This document shows, piece by piece, positions 1 through 11,684 of a DNA stretch of 64,000 nucleotides. The notes under the pieces are model-generated. The model was given only the letters and a program-made list of their open reading frames with translations. It searched no databases and had not been told where the DNA came from. How positions within the stretch are numbered: position 1 is the first letter of the stretch; each line of letters opens with the position of its first letter. Source of the DNA: Plicaturopsis crispa FD-325 SS-3 (lineage: Eukaryota > Basidiomycota > Agaricomycetes > Amylocorticiales > Amylocorticiaceae). The position numbers and the translations under genes are program-made. The DNA lies in NCBI GenBank assembly GCA_000827205.1, contig KN832564.1, positions 85,531 to 149,530 on the forward strand. Reading direction: 5' to 3'.

Positions 1-686
1 CCGTTGCCGCCCACCTGGCTTGATGCAGCTCGCCGCCACAGTCATTCAAGGAAGCCGGGTGGCATCTATGAGTGATGTTGGCGCTCGCTGGTGGGGTATG
101 CACGTCGGCAGCCCGTTACAGCGCGCCTAGGGTGCCGCCGCCAACTCACTGCGTCGATCCGGCAGGTAGCTTCTCCGGCCCCTTGTGCAGTGCACTGCTG
201 CTGCTTGTGTCAAAAACAGTATCCTTACCATACACATGTGTTTTTCGAGCTCTCCGGTATGTAGAGCATCTAGAAAGAAACTTGTTGAAGGTTGCAAGCA
301 GGTACGCATGAACTTCTGAGAAAATGCCTCGTTTTACAACTTGTATCGCGAATACTTTCTTTACAGGAGGAGGAGGAGGAGGAGGTGTATTACCGGCGCG
401 GTACCAGCGCGGAACTACCGGTTTTCCGGACTACATACATGCGCGCCTGCTGTATGATACCCCACCGAACCCCTCTGAGCAGCCCGTCCCATCCCTAGAT
501 ACCCCGGCCAGTATGGCAGGAAAGCTTCACGCAAACCTCACTTGAGGAGTCCTATACCAGTCCCCTGGTATAACACTTAACACGTCAGCATCCAGGTACT
601 AGTAGCCTGAGACCGTCAGTTCGTCGCAGGGTCTCCATGGTGAGGACATGAGAGATCCGCAACATTATATCCATACGCTCCTAATT
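1..686. other. No supportable gene
   Basis: I see no coding region with credible codon structure or family resemblance here. The only clear structure is a GGA microsatellite near 365-385. Short open frames overlap on both strands without splice-supported extension. Confidence 0.5.
365..385. repeat. GGA trinucleotide microsatellite
   Basis: About seven consecutive GGA units lie directly after a TTTACA stretch. This is a simple tandem repeat with no visible function. Confidence 0.9.
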
Positions 687-1004
687 CTACAGGCCCTCTA
701 TTATGCGATACTCGTACGGTACCCAGAGTTCTTTTGTGTCGTATACAGTGAGTATCTCGTGCACAAAGCTCGCAAACATATTGAGCGACTCTGTCCGATT
801 GCAGAGGTCAATGAGGTGTTGTAGCGCCGTCCCTGCTTGAGCCCATTCAATGTATCCGGGCAGTGTTGCTCGCATGCGCTCTACAAATCGCTCTCGTGCC
901 CTCCGTAAGTCCATATTCGCCGGGCATATAAACAATGCGTGGCACTCATCCTCCACTCCCATCAGTATATCGCCCATATATATCGCCCATAATGCCGTAT
1001 TCAA
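687..1004 (-). mobile_element. 3-prime remnant of a LINE-type reverse transcriptase ORF
   Basis: The minus strand encodes about 105 residues ending in a stop. Near the start is VEDECHALFIC, which I recall from the zinc-finger tail (zf-RVT type) of agaricomycete non-LTR retrotransposon ORFs, where it follows a CRxC pair. Here the preceding Cys pair and the whole polymerase domain are missing, as expected for a 5-prime-truncated LINE copy. A basic helix (RRARERFVERMR) and a C-terminal helix follow. It lies 65 bp downstream of the pseudokinase-like gene at 1069-2110. The identification rests on motif memory only; no target-site duplication was found. Confidence 0.55.
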
Positions 1005-1068
1005 GTTAGCATTTCAAGTTATCCAAGGATATTCAAGACTACTCTTTTTTACTGTAGGGATCTGATTC

Positions 1069-2110
1069 TCAGGCCACGATCGAGTTGAGACATGAGCGAC
1101 ACTTTTGCCTCAACACATCACTGGGCTGTTGGCACTTATAGCGCGCAATCCATTCCTAATAAATTGTGCTCTTTAGACGGAACGGATCAATGTATTGGAC
1201 ATGTACTCACCTCCCTCAATCCTGGATATTCAACGCAGGACCACGACCAAAACTTGTCGATGCAGTAAATATCGTTCGAATCTGTGGCAAGTTTGGGGAA
1301 ATAAGGCGCGATTGTGATGAGACACGGACAACGGGATCTCAGGATCGTTATCTCCTCTCCGCGCGGCGTGCATGTCCCGAGTTCTGCGATGACGACCGTG
1401 CCATCGGCTTTCAACACAACACTCTCGGGCCCAATGTTGTTGTGTATCAGTCCAAGCTCGTGCAGCTCGCGCACTGCGTAGACGAGCCCTTTGAAAAAAT
1501 CACAGAGGCTCTTCTGGTCAGGAGGCTCGCGCACAAGAATGGTTGAAATATATCGCTCCCTGGGGTATTTTTCGATGCATATTCCTGCCACCTTCAGGTT
1601 TCCCCCGTTGTCCCCGGGAACCAGAAGTAGGCGACCACGGGGTTGCGCAATTCGCGAAGACGATTTCTTGTCGCGGCGGAGCACGTCGCAGATATCGATC
1701 AGACGAGAGAGGTGTGCTTTCGTGCGTTGGGAGGCAGTTTCGAAAGATTCCGTCGTGAAGTAATCCATGATCGGAAGGACGGCAGCAATATCGTGTGGCA
1801 GTGGGAACGTCCTGTGTGAGATAGGGATAATGGGTTTCCGGGCGCGAGTAAAGGTCATCGTAATGAGATCCATGCCAACGGCGCGAGAGTGCTGGCGGAG
1901 AGCGTATACTGCCTCGCAGGTGACTGGACCCATAGCACGATAGGTCAAATGAAAATACGGGTCGAGTGGGGAGGTTTCATCGCTATGAGTGGACGCCTGG
2001 AACAGTACTTCAGTCCACCACCGACATTCCTTGTTCGGGTTCGTTGCTTTGATCAGGAGGCTACCAGGACGGATAAGAGAGACAGCAGTGTCGCCTGCAA
2101 ATGTGGACAT
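1069..2110 (-). CDS. Kinase-like protein without HRD catalytic residues (family copy 1)
   Basis: Exons (minus): 2110-1211 and 1155-1069, giving 328 aa. The fold resembles the C-lobe of a protein kinase: a helix ending LHELGLIH, then a catalytic-loop equivalent IHNNIGPES near residue 223, and AELGTC where DFG would lie, about 23 residues later. The HRD Asp is Asn, the loop Lys is Gly and DFG is absent, so phosphotransfer is unlikely. No Gly-rich loop or VAIK lysine is visible. The single phase-0 intron lies just before a Glu-Trp pair, the same place as in the copies at 9.3 kb and 28.6 kb, which supports common descent. The start at 2110 is preferred to the open frame running up to 2425, because it aligns with the other copies and a TATA box lies about 80 bp upstream. 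The C-terminus (Lys/Cys-rich, 28 aa) differs from the GGPPFPG ending of copies 2 and 3. Confidence 0.7.
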
Positions 2111-2190
2111 TGGAGAGGAGTGATAGCTATGGCGGGGGATATGCTGAGGATTGTACGTTGAGCACCACCATGGCTGCGTTTGTGTGGATG

Positions 2191-2200
2191 GCTTTATAGC
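2191..2200 (-). promoter_or_regulatory. Putative TATA box of kinase-like gene 1
   Basis: The minus strand reads GCTATAAAGC about 80 bp before the chosen ATG at 2110. This spacing matches the other TATA-containing genes in the window and helps decide the start. Confidence 0.5.
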
Positions 2201-2279
2201 AGGTTCGGACCAAAATACGCGCACTTTAATTGCAGGGAGCCCGGCCAGCGGCAACGTGCAACCAGAACTTGCCCCTCGG

Positions 2280-2790
2280 CGATGAAAGCTCCTCCCTGAT
2301 ATGGAAATACACGCCGTTACGGGTAGAATTAAGACGAAAAGAAGCCGTATGATTGTCGAAGTAATCGCAACGCGTTGGAGTCGGAACCAGAAAGTTGCGG
2401 CGTCGAATACAAAAGCAATGGTCAAAAACGCTGGGACTTCTCAGCGAAGTTGAGATAAGGCACTGAGAGGAGAAAAGAACACCAAAGGAAAGCTCACCCG
2501 GTTTCGTGAAAGCGGTCTTTTGCGCTGGCAAAACCGCATGCAGACAACACTGGTCGTGAAGATGAAACTTCCCGCTCTTTATTTGGACATCTACGCCGTT
2601 ACAGCTCACGCCGCAGCGAGAAGACGTCGTATCGAAGTTTTTCCGAGGCATCCAAAGCAGGCAACAGAAATATGCAGTGCTAGATGCCACCGAACAGTGC
2701 TAAAGTGCGCCCGCCGCCGCCGCGGGACCTTATCCTGATACTTCGACAAGGCACTCAGAGAAAAAAGAAACTCAAATAATGGCAACGCAC
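2280..2790. repeat. Diverged direct duplication upstream of kinase-like gene 1
   Basis: Two units, roughly 2281-2490 and 2562-2780, share blocks in the same order: GATGAAAxCT, ACGCCGTTAC, a GTAT..TCGAAGT block, and AAGGCACTxAGAG followed by A-rich sequence. The units are diverged with indels. They occupy the upstream region of the gene at 1069-2110, so they may be a duplicated regulatory segment. Confidence 0.5.
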
Positions 2791-3509
2791 CGATTCATTA
2801 GCAGCCTGATGTGATAATCTTGGCACCGACAGTTGAGGACTACGTAGAGGTGAAAGGCGAAGGTCAAGTTGTGGCGAGCCTCAAATTTAATGCCGCAGTG
2901 GACTCAACGCCTCGTATAGTGCCCCTATCCTCAATAGGTATGTAACCGAATACCGATCCGATCACAGTGACGGCGCGGTCACACCGTTGCTTACCTGTTT
3001 ACAACTTACTCGCTCTCCGCTGTTCGAAATCTAGTCTCATAGTTCTTTGGACCGCGATTCTGCTAGATATGCAGAAAAAGCACATCATCGTCCACGCAAC
3101 GTTTGTAGCCAGGATTGAGGCCGTCGTACAGCGATCGCCCAGCGCAACGGATCCTCAGGCTCCAGGTCAGTTACTTCGATATTCTTTACTTGGGCCGTCA
3201 ATTGCTCTCGTTTCACAGAACAGGCGCTTTGCGTACCATAATTCAAATGAGGAGGTCACGCTCACTCACCACTCGGACAATGTCATTCGGACTTGCGAAA
3301 ATGTTTTGCCGGATGGGCGTTCACTGTTGAGCTTGTCATCCTCTCGCCTTGCATCTGACTGCAGTCAATCGTACTTCCCTGCGCAGTGCCCGAAGCCCCC
3401 GCCAGACACGAATAGATCTTGCAATCGCGACCAACTAAATCGTCGATCGAGACTCTGCACGGCTGACAGTATTTGCTCAGCCACGCATGCCAGCCTCCCT
3501 CGCAGTCGG
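2791..3509. other. Intergenic, no gene seen
   Basis: No splice-supported coding sequence was found. The downstream end is the promoter of the gene at 3690. Confidence 0.5.
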
Positions 3510-3517
3510 TATAAAAA
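3510..3517 (+). promoter_or_regulatory. TATA box of secreted-protein gene
   Basis: TATAAAAA lies 180 bp before the ATG at 3690 and is followed by a pyrimidine-rich leader. A leader of roughly 140 nt would be expected. Confidence 0.65.
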
Positions 3518-3689
3518 CCCTCTACGTGGCGTCTTTATTCGTTAGGATCTCTTGCTCTCTACTCTCACCAGTACGCGGTCTTTCTATTTGCTTTCGTACC
3601 TTCCCTTCCCATACTATCCCCCCACGTCGTCAAGACACACCCATCCCTACCTACAACAGTCACTCTTTAGTCCACCACACACTATCATC

Positions 3690-4752
3690 ATGGTTGCTCT
3701 CACTCCCCGCTTCCTTACTCTCGTTGGCTTCGCCGCCACGCTCTCCCTCGGCGTATCCGCATCCCCCGTCGGACCTCTGGCCCAGCTCAAAGCTACGGTA
3801 AGCTCACATGGATGTTTTCTCCGCATCGTGTCTCATAATTTCCATGCTGTAGGGCCACATCGCGCGTGCGATGACTGCACCGGCGCCTGCCATTACCAAC
3901 GCCGCCGTTGACGAGTCCTCGCCCGCCAACGCACGCGTGCAGCACCACTCTAACCGCCGCGCTTCTCCCGCTCCCGCCGCCGCACCTGTCGGTGCTCTCG
4001 CCATGCTCCCCATCGTCGGTGGGCCTACCAAGGGTGCTTCCGATGCTGGCGGATACAAGGACGACACCGTGTACCTGAACACCCCCGTTGGCAACAAGGA
4101 GGTCATCCACAACCACTCTGGTCGCTCCAACGGGCAAGCGAAGCCTAAGCTCCCTGCTACACCCAAAATGCACGAGAAGGTCCCTGGAACCAAGGATGAC
4201 CTCGTCGTTGGTCGTAGCGAGAGCCCGATCGAGCAGGAGATCAAGCACGGAAACTACGTCAAGATGCCCAAGGGTCCTCGCGCCATGCCGAAGCTCCCGG
4301 TCAGCGCACCCAAGGCACCGGTCAAGCTCCCAGTCAACGCTCCTCGCGCTGCGCCTGCACTCCCCGTCAAGGCACCCGTCAAAGTCCCCGTCAACGCTCC
4401 CCGTGCTGGTATCCCCAAAGTCACCAGCGTGAAGACGGTCAAGGTTAACGCACGCTCCCCCAAGTATGACGACAACGTCGTCGACCTCGGCGCGCCTGTC
4501 ATGCCCGGCCTTGGCCTTGTGTACCACGACCACCAGGAGGCCAAGCGCGCGAACAAGGATGAGAAGCTCGGTCTGCAGGAGTCGCCCAGCACGGGTGTCG
4601 GCATGCACGACCACCAGACGAGCCGCGAGCCCAAGGACACCGACGACAACAGGGGCGGCGCAGCTGTCATGGGCTCGGGCGTCGCCTACCACCACTACGA
4701 GCAGGGACGGTCGTTCGAGTCTGAGAAGGCGGAGCACCAGTACGAGGAGTGA
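3690..4752 (+). CDS. Secreted low-complexity protein with KLPV-type repeats
   Basis: Exons: 3690-3797 and 3853-4752, giving 335 aa. The first ~25 residues form a signal peptide (hydrophobic LTLVGFAATLSLGVSASP, likely cleaved after SAS). The mature protein is hydrophilic and rich in Pro, Ala, Lys and Val. Around residues 200-250 it has tandem KLPV(S/N)APxAPV units, each about 10 residues, with Lys/Pro/Val spacing. Later segments carry HDHQ and HHYEQ motifs. No catalytic domain is recognised; it may be a wall-associated or extracellular structural protein, which is an inference. The start is fixed by the signal peptide, the TATA box and a CATC context before ATG. Codon use is strongly C-biased at third positions, consistent with high expression. 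Confidence 0.8.
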
Positions 4753-5147
4753 GGCACGGGTAGCGATGAGTGATCGAGGGGCGAAGAGGATTCAAGAAAG
4801 GTAAGTGCACTTTTGTTTTTGTATACCCGGGAGACCACCCTTTTTCGCTTTTTGTATCTCTTTCTTGAATGATCTGTCAACGTCATGAATCTACAATGTC
4901 TTTGTGCAAGAACGCTATGGTGTAAGTATGAAGCAACGAAGTTGCACTTAGTGGCCGTCAAGGGTGAAACGTTCGATCTACACACACGAGTGCTGACTTG
5001 AACCTGAGCAACATCGAGTGCCAGTACTGCTAGGGCATCCTTATTGATGAAAAAGTGAGATAGATACAGCGGGATTGCAAGAGGGTACCGCGCGTAGCCC
5101 AAGTATAGAACATGGTTTCCCGACAACACACGCGGAGCCCATCCCGT
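4753..5147. other. Convergent 3-prime intergenic region
   Basis: The plus-strand secreted-protein gene and the minus-strand Old Yellow Enzyme end towards each other here. Nothing else is supported. Confidence 0.6.
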
Positions 5148-6662
<1,515 letters not shown>

Positions 6663-7462
6663 GGATGACAGCTACAGGGGTGTAGTGAAGATTAGAATGT
6701 GGAGGATGAACGTGCAAGGTACTTTGGGCGCTGGGCTAACCTGCAATGTGTTGGTGGGAGTGGGGATAGTCAATCGTCGAGACATATATATACCAGCAGT
6801 GGACCCGACTTCCCGGACGTTTGTCTGTGAGTAAGCACCTGGTATCAGCTCTTAATCATCACATAGAATCAGAAGCCTTGGCAAGCTGAACACCACGGAT
6901 GGACACTTGCGTCAGCTCGAATGATCGGCATGCAGCAAACAAACCTACATTATTTGTCAGTCCCAGTCCCGACATTCCTACTTAACTGTTGGCGATGTCT
7001 GGAAAAAGCCACTGCCGCGGAGATTGTATGTGCAGGGTTGAGTATAGTGGCAGAAGGGGCGCGAGTCGAACAAATGGTAGGCGATGCGTCTAGAGCACGG
7101 CTCAACCCGCATGCGTCTAAGGCAAATCGAGATGGGTGTAGCCTAACGTCGCTTGCGTGTCACATAAAAATGTCGATCGAAACTGGAAAATCGATCGAGC
7201 AAACGCGCAAGCACACCGCATCGTAGAATTGTAGCTTTGGGCCATGGAAGTAATTTCCGTATTACTCGTCTGTTGCTGACATCGATCCGACGCATAGCAC
7301 TGCGAAAAAGTTTAGCACGCTGTCAAGCAAAGTTTGGCAACCGGGCGCACCTACTAGAATGGACTGACACCTCAAGAAATGTAAGTCCAGACAATGCATA
7401 TCCGCGACCCAACCAGGACCTTGAAACGACCTGAGAATGTCGCAAATATATGCCCCTTCTGG
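6663..7462. other. Intergenic, no gene seen
   Basis: This is about 800 bp between two minus-strand genes. It presumably holds the promoter of the Old Yellow Enzyme gene and the terminator of the hydrolase gene. The strand-aware sequence shows no credible exon. Confidence 0.5.
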
Positions 7463-8510
7463 TTAACCAAGTCGCTCGCGCATCCAATTAACAACATCTT
7501 CGCAATACTCTTCACCCACACCACTTCCGGGGGCCATAACCACGCTGAAATGATTGTGCTGACGTCCCATGAGCTCCGGAATTTCCTTTCCAAACCGCGA
7601 CTCGATAGCGGGCTTGAATGCAGCTTTAGCAAGCAAGATCTCGCGAAGATCGTGCTCCGCGCTGACGAAGAAAATATCGGGAAGCCGGGCCAGATGGGCT
7701 GACGAAGCGTCTTCTAGAAGTCCCAGTGGTTCTCTCCTCGCCGTCTCTTCTGGAGTGCCGTAGTAGTGGGCAAGGAGCGATAAATTGGATGCTGATTTGA
7801 AGGTGTATGGTCCGCCACACAGAACGACGCCCCGAACTCTTGGGAGGATGCGTTCGCTGGCTGCGGCCAGTACCGCCTTATCAAATAACAGAGTCGAGAC
7901 GTGTGCTGCGCCAGCGGATTGCCCAAATAAGAATATTGAGTCGACGTCGGGTTTCACGTCAGCAGATGCCACAGACGATGCGTTACCGATGACCCAAGCG
8001 ATGGCATCGCGGATGTCCTCGGCGGAAGCAGGGTATTTCACCTCGGGAGCAAGGCGGTAGTCGGCAATAACAGTGAGGAAACCGCGTCGGGCAAAAAACG
8101 AGCCCATGTTGGCGTAGATCAGGGAGGAGGCGCCCTCGAGGATACGGTCTCCCGTGGTAAAGCCACCGCCGTACACGAAGAAAAGCACAGGTGCTTTTCC
8201 GGGAGTTGGCGGATAGTATACGTCGAGCTTGGATGCGATAGGATTAGCACCATACTACGAGCTAGTAGATCCAAGTCGCACTACATATTTGGACGCACTT
8301 GGTTTCTCTCCAGATCTCCGAATCGGAACGTCTTCCTCTGTATCTTCTCGATCTCCGCTCTTTTCTCCTCCAAGAGCGGTAAAAGTGTTCTAAGGGCTTT
8401 TGGCGTGAGGTCAAACGACAGATCACAACAAAACCGAATCGCCGACTGGACTCACTGAACCGGAGAAGCTCCCCCCGGTCGGTAATTGGACTCTGGGAGA
8501 TGGATTCCAT
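7463..8510 (-). CDS. Alpha/beta-hydrolase (esterase/lipase, HSL-like)
   Basis: Exons (minus): 8510-8456, 8396-8299, 8254-7463; 314 aa. The oxyanion-hole motif is YGGGF in place of HGGGF. The nucleophile elbow is GQSAG, the acid is in AEHD and the catalytic His is in RQHNHF near the C-terminus. An ADYRLAPEVKYP block is typical of the hormone-sensitive-lipase/carboxylesterase group. The N-terminal exons encode MESISQSP and a helix LLPLLEEKRAEIEK, then a short linker that leads into the KLDVYYPP strand. A TATA box lies 55 bp upstream of the ATG. It is probably a cytosolic esterase, as no signal peptide is seen. Kynurenine-formamidase-like activity is possible but unproved. Confidence 0.88.
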
Positions 8511-8560
8511 AATAGATGTTATGCGGTTTTGTCGATGGACTTTCTGGATGAGCACCGTAA

Positions 8561-8570
8561 GTTTTTATAA
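8561..8570 (-). promoter_or_regulatory. TATA box of alpha/beta-hydrolase gene
   Basis: The minus strand reads TTATAAAAAC, 51-60 bp before the ATG at 8510. It supports the chosen first exon. Confidence 0.6.
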
Positions 8571-9279
8571 GGCTGCATTGCATCACGCCCGAGTCCGACT
8601 TGTCCGACGCATACTATACCATTAGTAATGACTATCACCTACACACCGCCTTCAGCGAGTTATCAAGACTTCAGTGACGAGAACAAGGATGACTTACGAG
8701 GTCTTGCATATGTACACTATTTTTCTTCGATGTCGTCAAAAGCTGCTAAGTGGTCAGACGTATGACACGGGGATTTGTTGAACCAAAGGCTTTGCGTCGT
8801 GCGACCTGATCGGTGTGCGAGAGATGCACGGAGGGCACAGATCGCATAGATACATGACTGTGGTCTCGATAAGTTGGAGGCCCGCTGATCTTGAGATCAT
8901 ACGGGTTTGAAATCAGTTTAATCAAGGCATCGTACAGTAAGTTGGACTCGCCTAGCTTCATGGATTAGATGCTGATACACCTGTCGCGAATGAGCAGCGG
9001 AAAAAGTTCCTAGATGTACGGTCATAACCTGATGATTATCGTCCGTCGTCAGTGTGTTAACCAAGCTGCAGCGGAAACATGATAGAACCAAAATTTGAAG
9101 AGGAAGGGCATTGAGAAACTATAGCTGATCCAATCAGCGGGGGTCAACATCTCTATCAGAAGAACAAGAACGAAGGAAAGTCGGTCGTTGGAGAAATAGT
9201 GAAGGATATCATATTCGGTGATTTTATAGGTGTATAGGTAGTAAAATAAAAACATGAGTCCCGTACGTGAGCTCCTGAT
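8571..9279. other. Intergenic, no gene seen
   Basis: Only short unsupported open frames were found. An open frame at 8746-8961 (-) lacks splice partners and any family resemblance. Confidence 0.45.
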
Positions 9280-10230
9280 TCAGAGGCCTGGGAACGGCGG
9301 TCCACCGTACGTCCTATTCCATTCCTGAGAAAAGTCGGATGAAAATTAGCATGACAGCAATGGATAAAAACGAGGGGCACGTACCCCACGGAATTTCGGG
9401 ACCTCTCGGCCAATGAACTGCCACAGGCTGCCCATGCGATAATAGTCATTCTCAAAAGTCGCCACGCGATGGAGGTCCTTGTTGAACAGGTAAGGCCTGT
9501 CAGCGTGCACGAGGGCCATGCTGTGCCCAACCGGCATGCAGTAGCCCAGTTCCATGAAGACTGGCCCCCGCGGAGTCAGCGTGATGCAGTCGGGGAAGAG
9601 GGAGTTGAGCACAAGGTTCAGGCTGTGAAGAAGGCGGATTCCGTCCAGGAGGGTCCCGTAGATCTGGCACCACTCTGCTGCGCTTGTCGTCTTGCGGTCA
9701 GCTAGCGTCACGAGGTCGGGACAGTGCTGAAGATCCTTTCGTTCGAGAAACACCCCCACAACTCTGTCGGGGTCGAAGTAGTGTGTCGCGACGCCGTGGT
9801 ATTTCATGATGGTAGGGTGGTTGTAGCGCTTGAGCGCCTCGTAGGCCATCACCTCGAGCCGTAACGACTCTCTGCATTGAGGCCAGAAATGTGGGTCTTC
9901 ATCGTCACTCCACCTGAACCGCTCAACAAACGACCATTCAAAATTGGCAGAGGACGGCGGAGGGGGTTGAGTGCACCAAGTCATGCCGTCCTGTAGAGGG
10001 ATGGTGAATTGGTCCATGTCGATAGCTTGATGCTTCCTCGTTCGGCTGACTGTGGAAGCGTCAACGTCTTCCTCGCGGGCATCGCAGGTCGTGGTGTACA
10101 CGCGCTGATACCCGATTTCGATGGGAGGAGGGTAGACGGCAGCATAATACAAGACCCTGGTGGTGATCCTCCTGCCGCGCCCGTTCCTGACTTCGCGTGT
10201 GCTAGCAATGCTAATTTTGCGGAGATCCAT
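9280..10230 (-). CDS. Kinase-like protein, degenerate catalytic loop (family copy 2)
   Basis: Exons (minus): 10230-9385 and 9324-9280; 296 aa. The N-terminus has an ISIASTREVRNGRGR segment shared with copy 3. A helix resembling kinase alpha-C (LRLEVMAYEALKRYNHP) follows, then YHGV, a helix TLLDGIRLLHSL and a loop LVLNSLFPDC where HRDLKPEN would lie. MELGYC replaces DFG. The His, Arg and Asp of HRD are all lost, so this is a pseudokinase if it is a kinase at all. The last exon encodes EWNRTYGGPPFPGL, nearly identical to copy 3. The promoter carries a conserved duplicated module and a TATA box. No membrane segment or signal peptide is seen. Confidence 0.75.
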
Positions 10231-10330
10231 TGAGAAGTTGGTCTTGGTGGTTGGTAGTAAAGTGGGAGAAGAGGGAGTGAGTGAAGTGCAACTGGTAGAG
10301 TGGTTTGTGATTGACGATGGGATTGAAGAC

Positions 10331-10500
10331 GAGGCCTTTTATAGCTAGCGGAGCGGGCGTCGCCATGGTCGACCGTCGGTGTGAGTCAACGAGGTCGAGC
10401 TGTGTACAAAGTGCAACACAAGGCTTCCATTCGGGATGCAAAGTGACGGGATTCAGAAAAAGGTCTCGTCGCCATGGCCGACGGACAACGCGTGCAAAGT
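10331..10500 (-). promoter_or_regulatory. Duplicated promoter module of kinase-like gene 2, with TATA box
   Basis: Read on the minus strand, a block beginning TGCATCCCGAATGGAAGCC and continuing GTTGCACTTTG, CACAG, CGGTCGACCATGGCGACG, GCTCCGCTAGCT and then ATAAAAGG leads to the gene start. A partial second copy (GCACTTTGCACGCG through GGCCATGGCGACGAGACC) lies just upstream. The same arrangement is found upstream of the paralogue at 28559, so it is probably a co-duplicated regulatory unit. Confidence 0.7.
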
Positions 10501-10560
10501 GCGAGGCAGCACAGGGAGCATCGTCGAAGATAGACAATGTCCACACAGGCGAAATTCACG

Positions 10561-11440
10561 AAAACAAGACGCCGAGGCCCTTTTTGTGTTCTTTGAGCAA
10601 CAACAACGCGAGAGGTATGCTGTGAAATTATGACGGACCTTGTCAGCCCAACCATGCGGAGGATACATGTCGAACACATTTCCCGTGTTCAGCGAGGTCT
10701 TGACCGTCGCATGGAGTGCACACTGAACCGTTCCTCGAAGCTGGCGTGGGTGACCCTTGTACCCGGCGGTTTCGACTGCTCAAGTTGTAGTAAGCACACG
10801 CGTACGGTATCCTGAGCCGAAGACTGCTACTTACTACTTACCCTCCTCCTAAAGTCACGACTACCATCCTCACCGTAGATCTGCCATATGATAACTCTCC
10901 GTCGATCGAGTTTGCGCGAGACGTTCTTGTCTGTCTTGTGTACGGTAGACAGAGTTCATCATCGAGCCATAGTCGAGCTTTGACAGAAGCCCAAGTTTCG
11001 AGTAAGATAAGGACTCGGTTTTGTCGTCGTCGAGGTCAACGTCGAGGTCATCGCCCCGCCGCGGCGCATGGGTACGGAGGAACTTCCGACTCCCGATCAT
11101 ACCGCCAATTTCGCAAGGCCCGACGACGCCGTGACTGCGGCAAGAATCTGAAGACGACGTCGACGACAGTCAGGACCCAGCGCACAAAAAGCTGCCGTTT
11201 GGTTCCCAGTTGCAATGTCTTCGATGTCTTAACGATGCCTACTACATAGTAGCGCTTTTCTGGAGCTCTCAATAACACGCAATTGCTGCGCCTTCGTCCG
11301 GATTCTCGACAGACCGTGGTAGTCAGTCTCCCGGCCGTCTAGAACAACTCCTACAAGCCTGATCTCGAAGTTGGATATCCTTGTCTGACCGTGCAGTGCG
11401 CGATGGTCTCCGACGGAATGTTTCGTTCACTTTTCAAGTT
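10561..11440. other. Intergenic, no gene seen
   Basis: Short frames overlap on both strands, for instance at 10870-11280. I could not assemble any of them into a spliced gene. Confidence 0.45.
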
Positions 11441-11684
11441 TCCAACCTTCATTCGTAGAGTCGGAGATAGTCGGAGTTGTAGGTCCATGTAGATCCTTGT
11501 TCTTTTTGTCTTTGTCTTTCATCGGTGTACAACGTCAAACCATAAACCCACTACTACAATTTGGTACAAGACTACTGACACCAACGAGGTAAGTTCTCTC
11601 GCCAGTGGTACGGACGACCCTCAAACTCAAGTGCATATCATGTTAGACACACGCATAGCGGAGTCACCTTTACATTGGACGACA
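11441..11684 (+). promoter_or_regulatory. Conserved 5-prime leader of F-box gene 1
   Basis: The segment containing GTCGGAG, TGTAGGTCCATGT, CCTTG and CTTTGTCTTTCATC is repeated in order on the minus strand upstream of the broken paralogue (about 34840-34910). An AGGTAAGT donor at about 11588 suggests an intron in the 5-prime UTR; the paralogue has AGGTGAGC at the comparable place. Confidence 0.45.

Noticed and set aside
2111-2425. Upstream in-frame extension of kinase-like gene 1
   Set aside because: The extra ~105 residues have no counterpart in the paralogues and cover the TATA box.
3793-4737. Long minus-strand open frame over the secreted-protein gene
   Set aside because: It mirrors the strongly biased third-position composition of the plus-strand gene, which has signal peptide, TATA box and intron.
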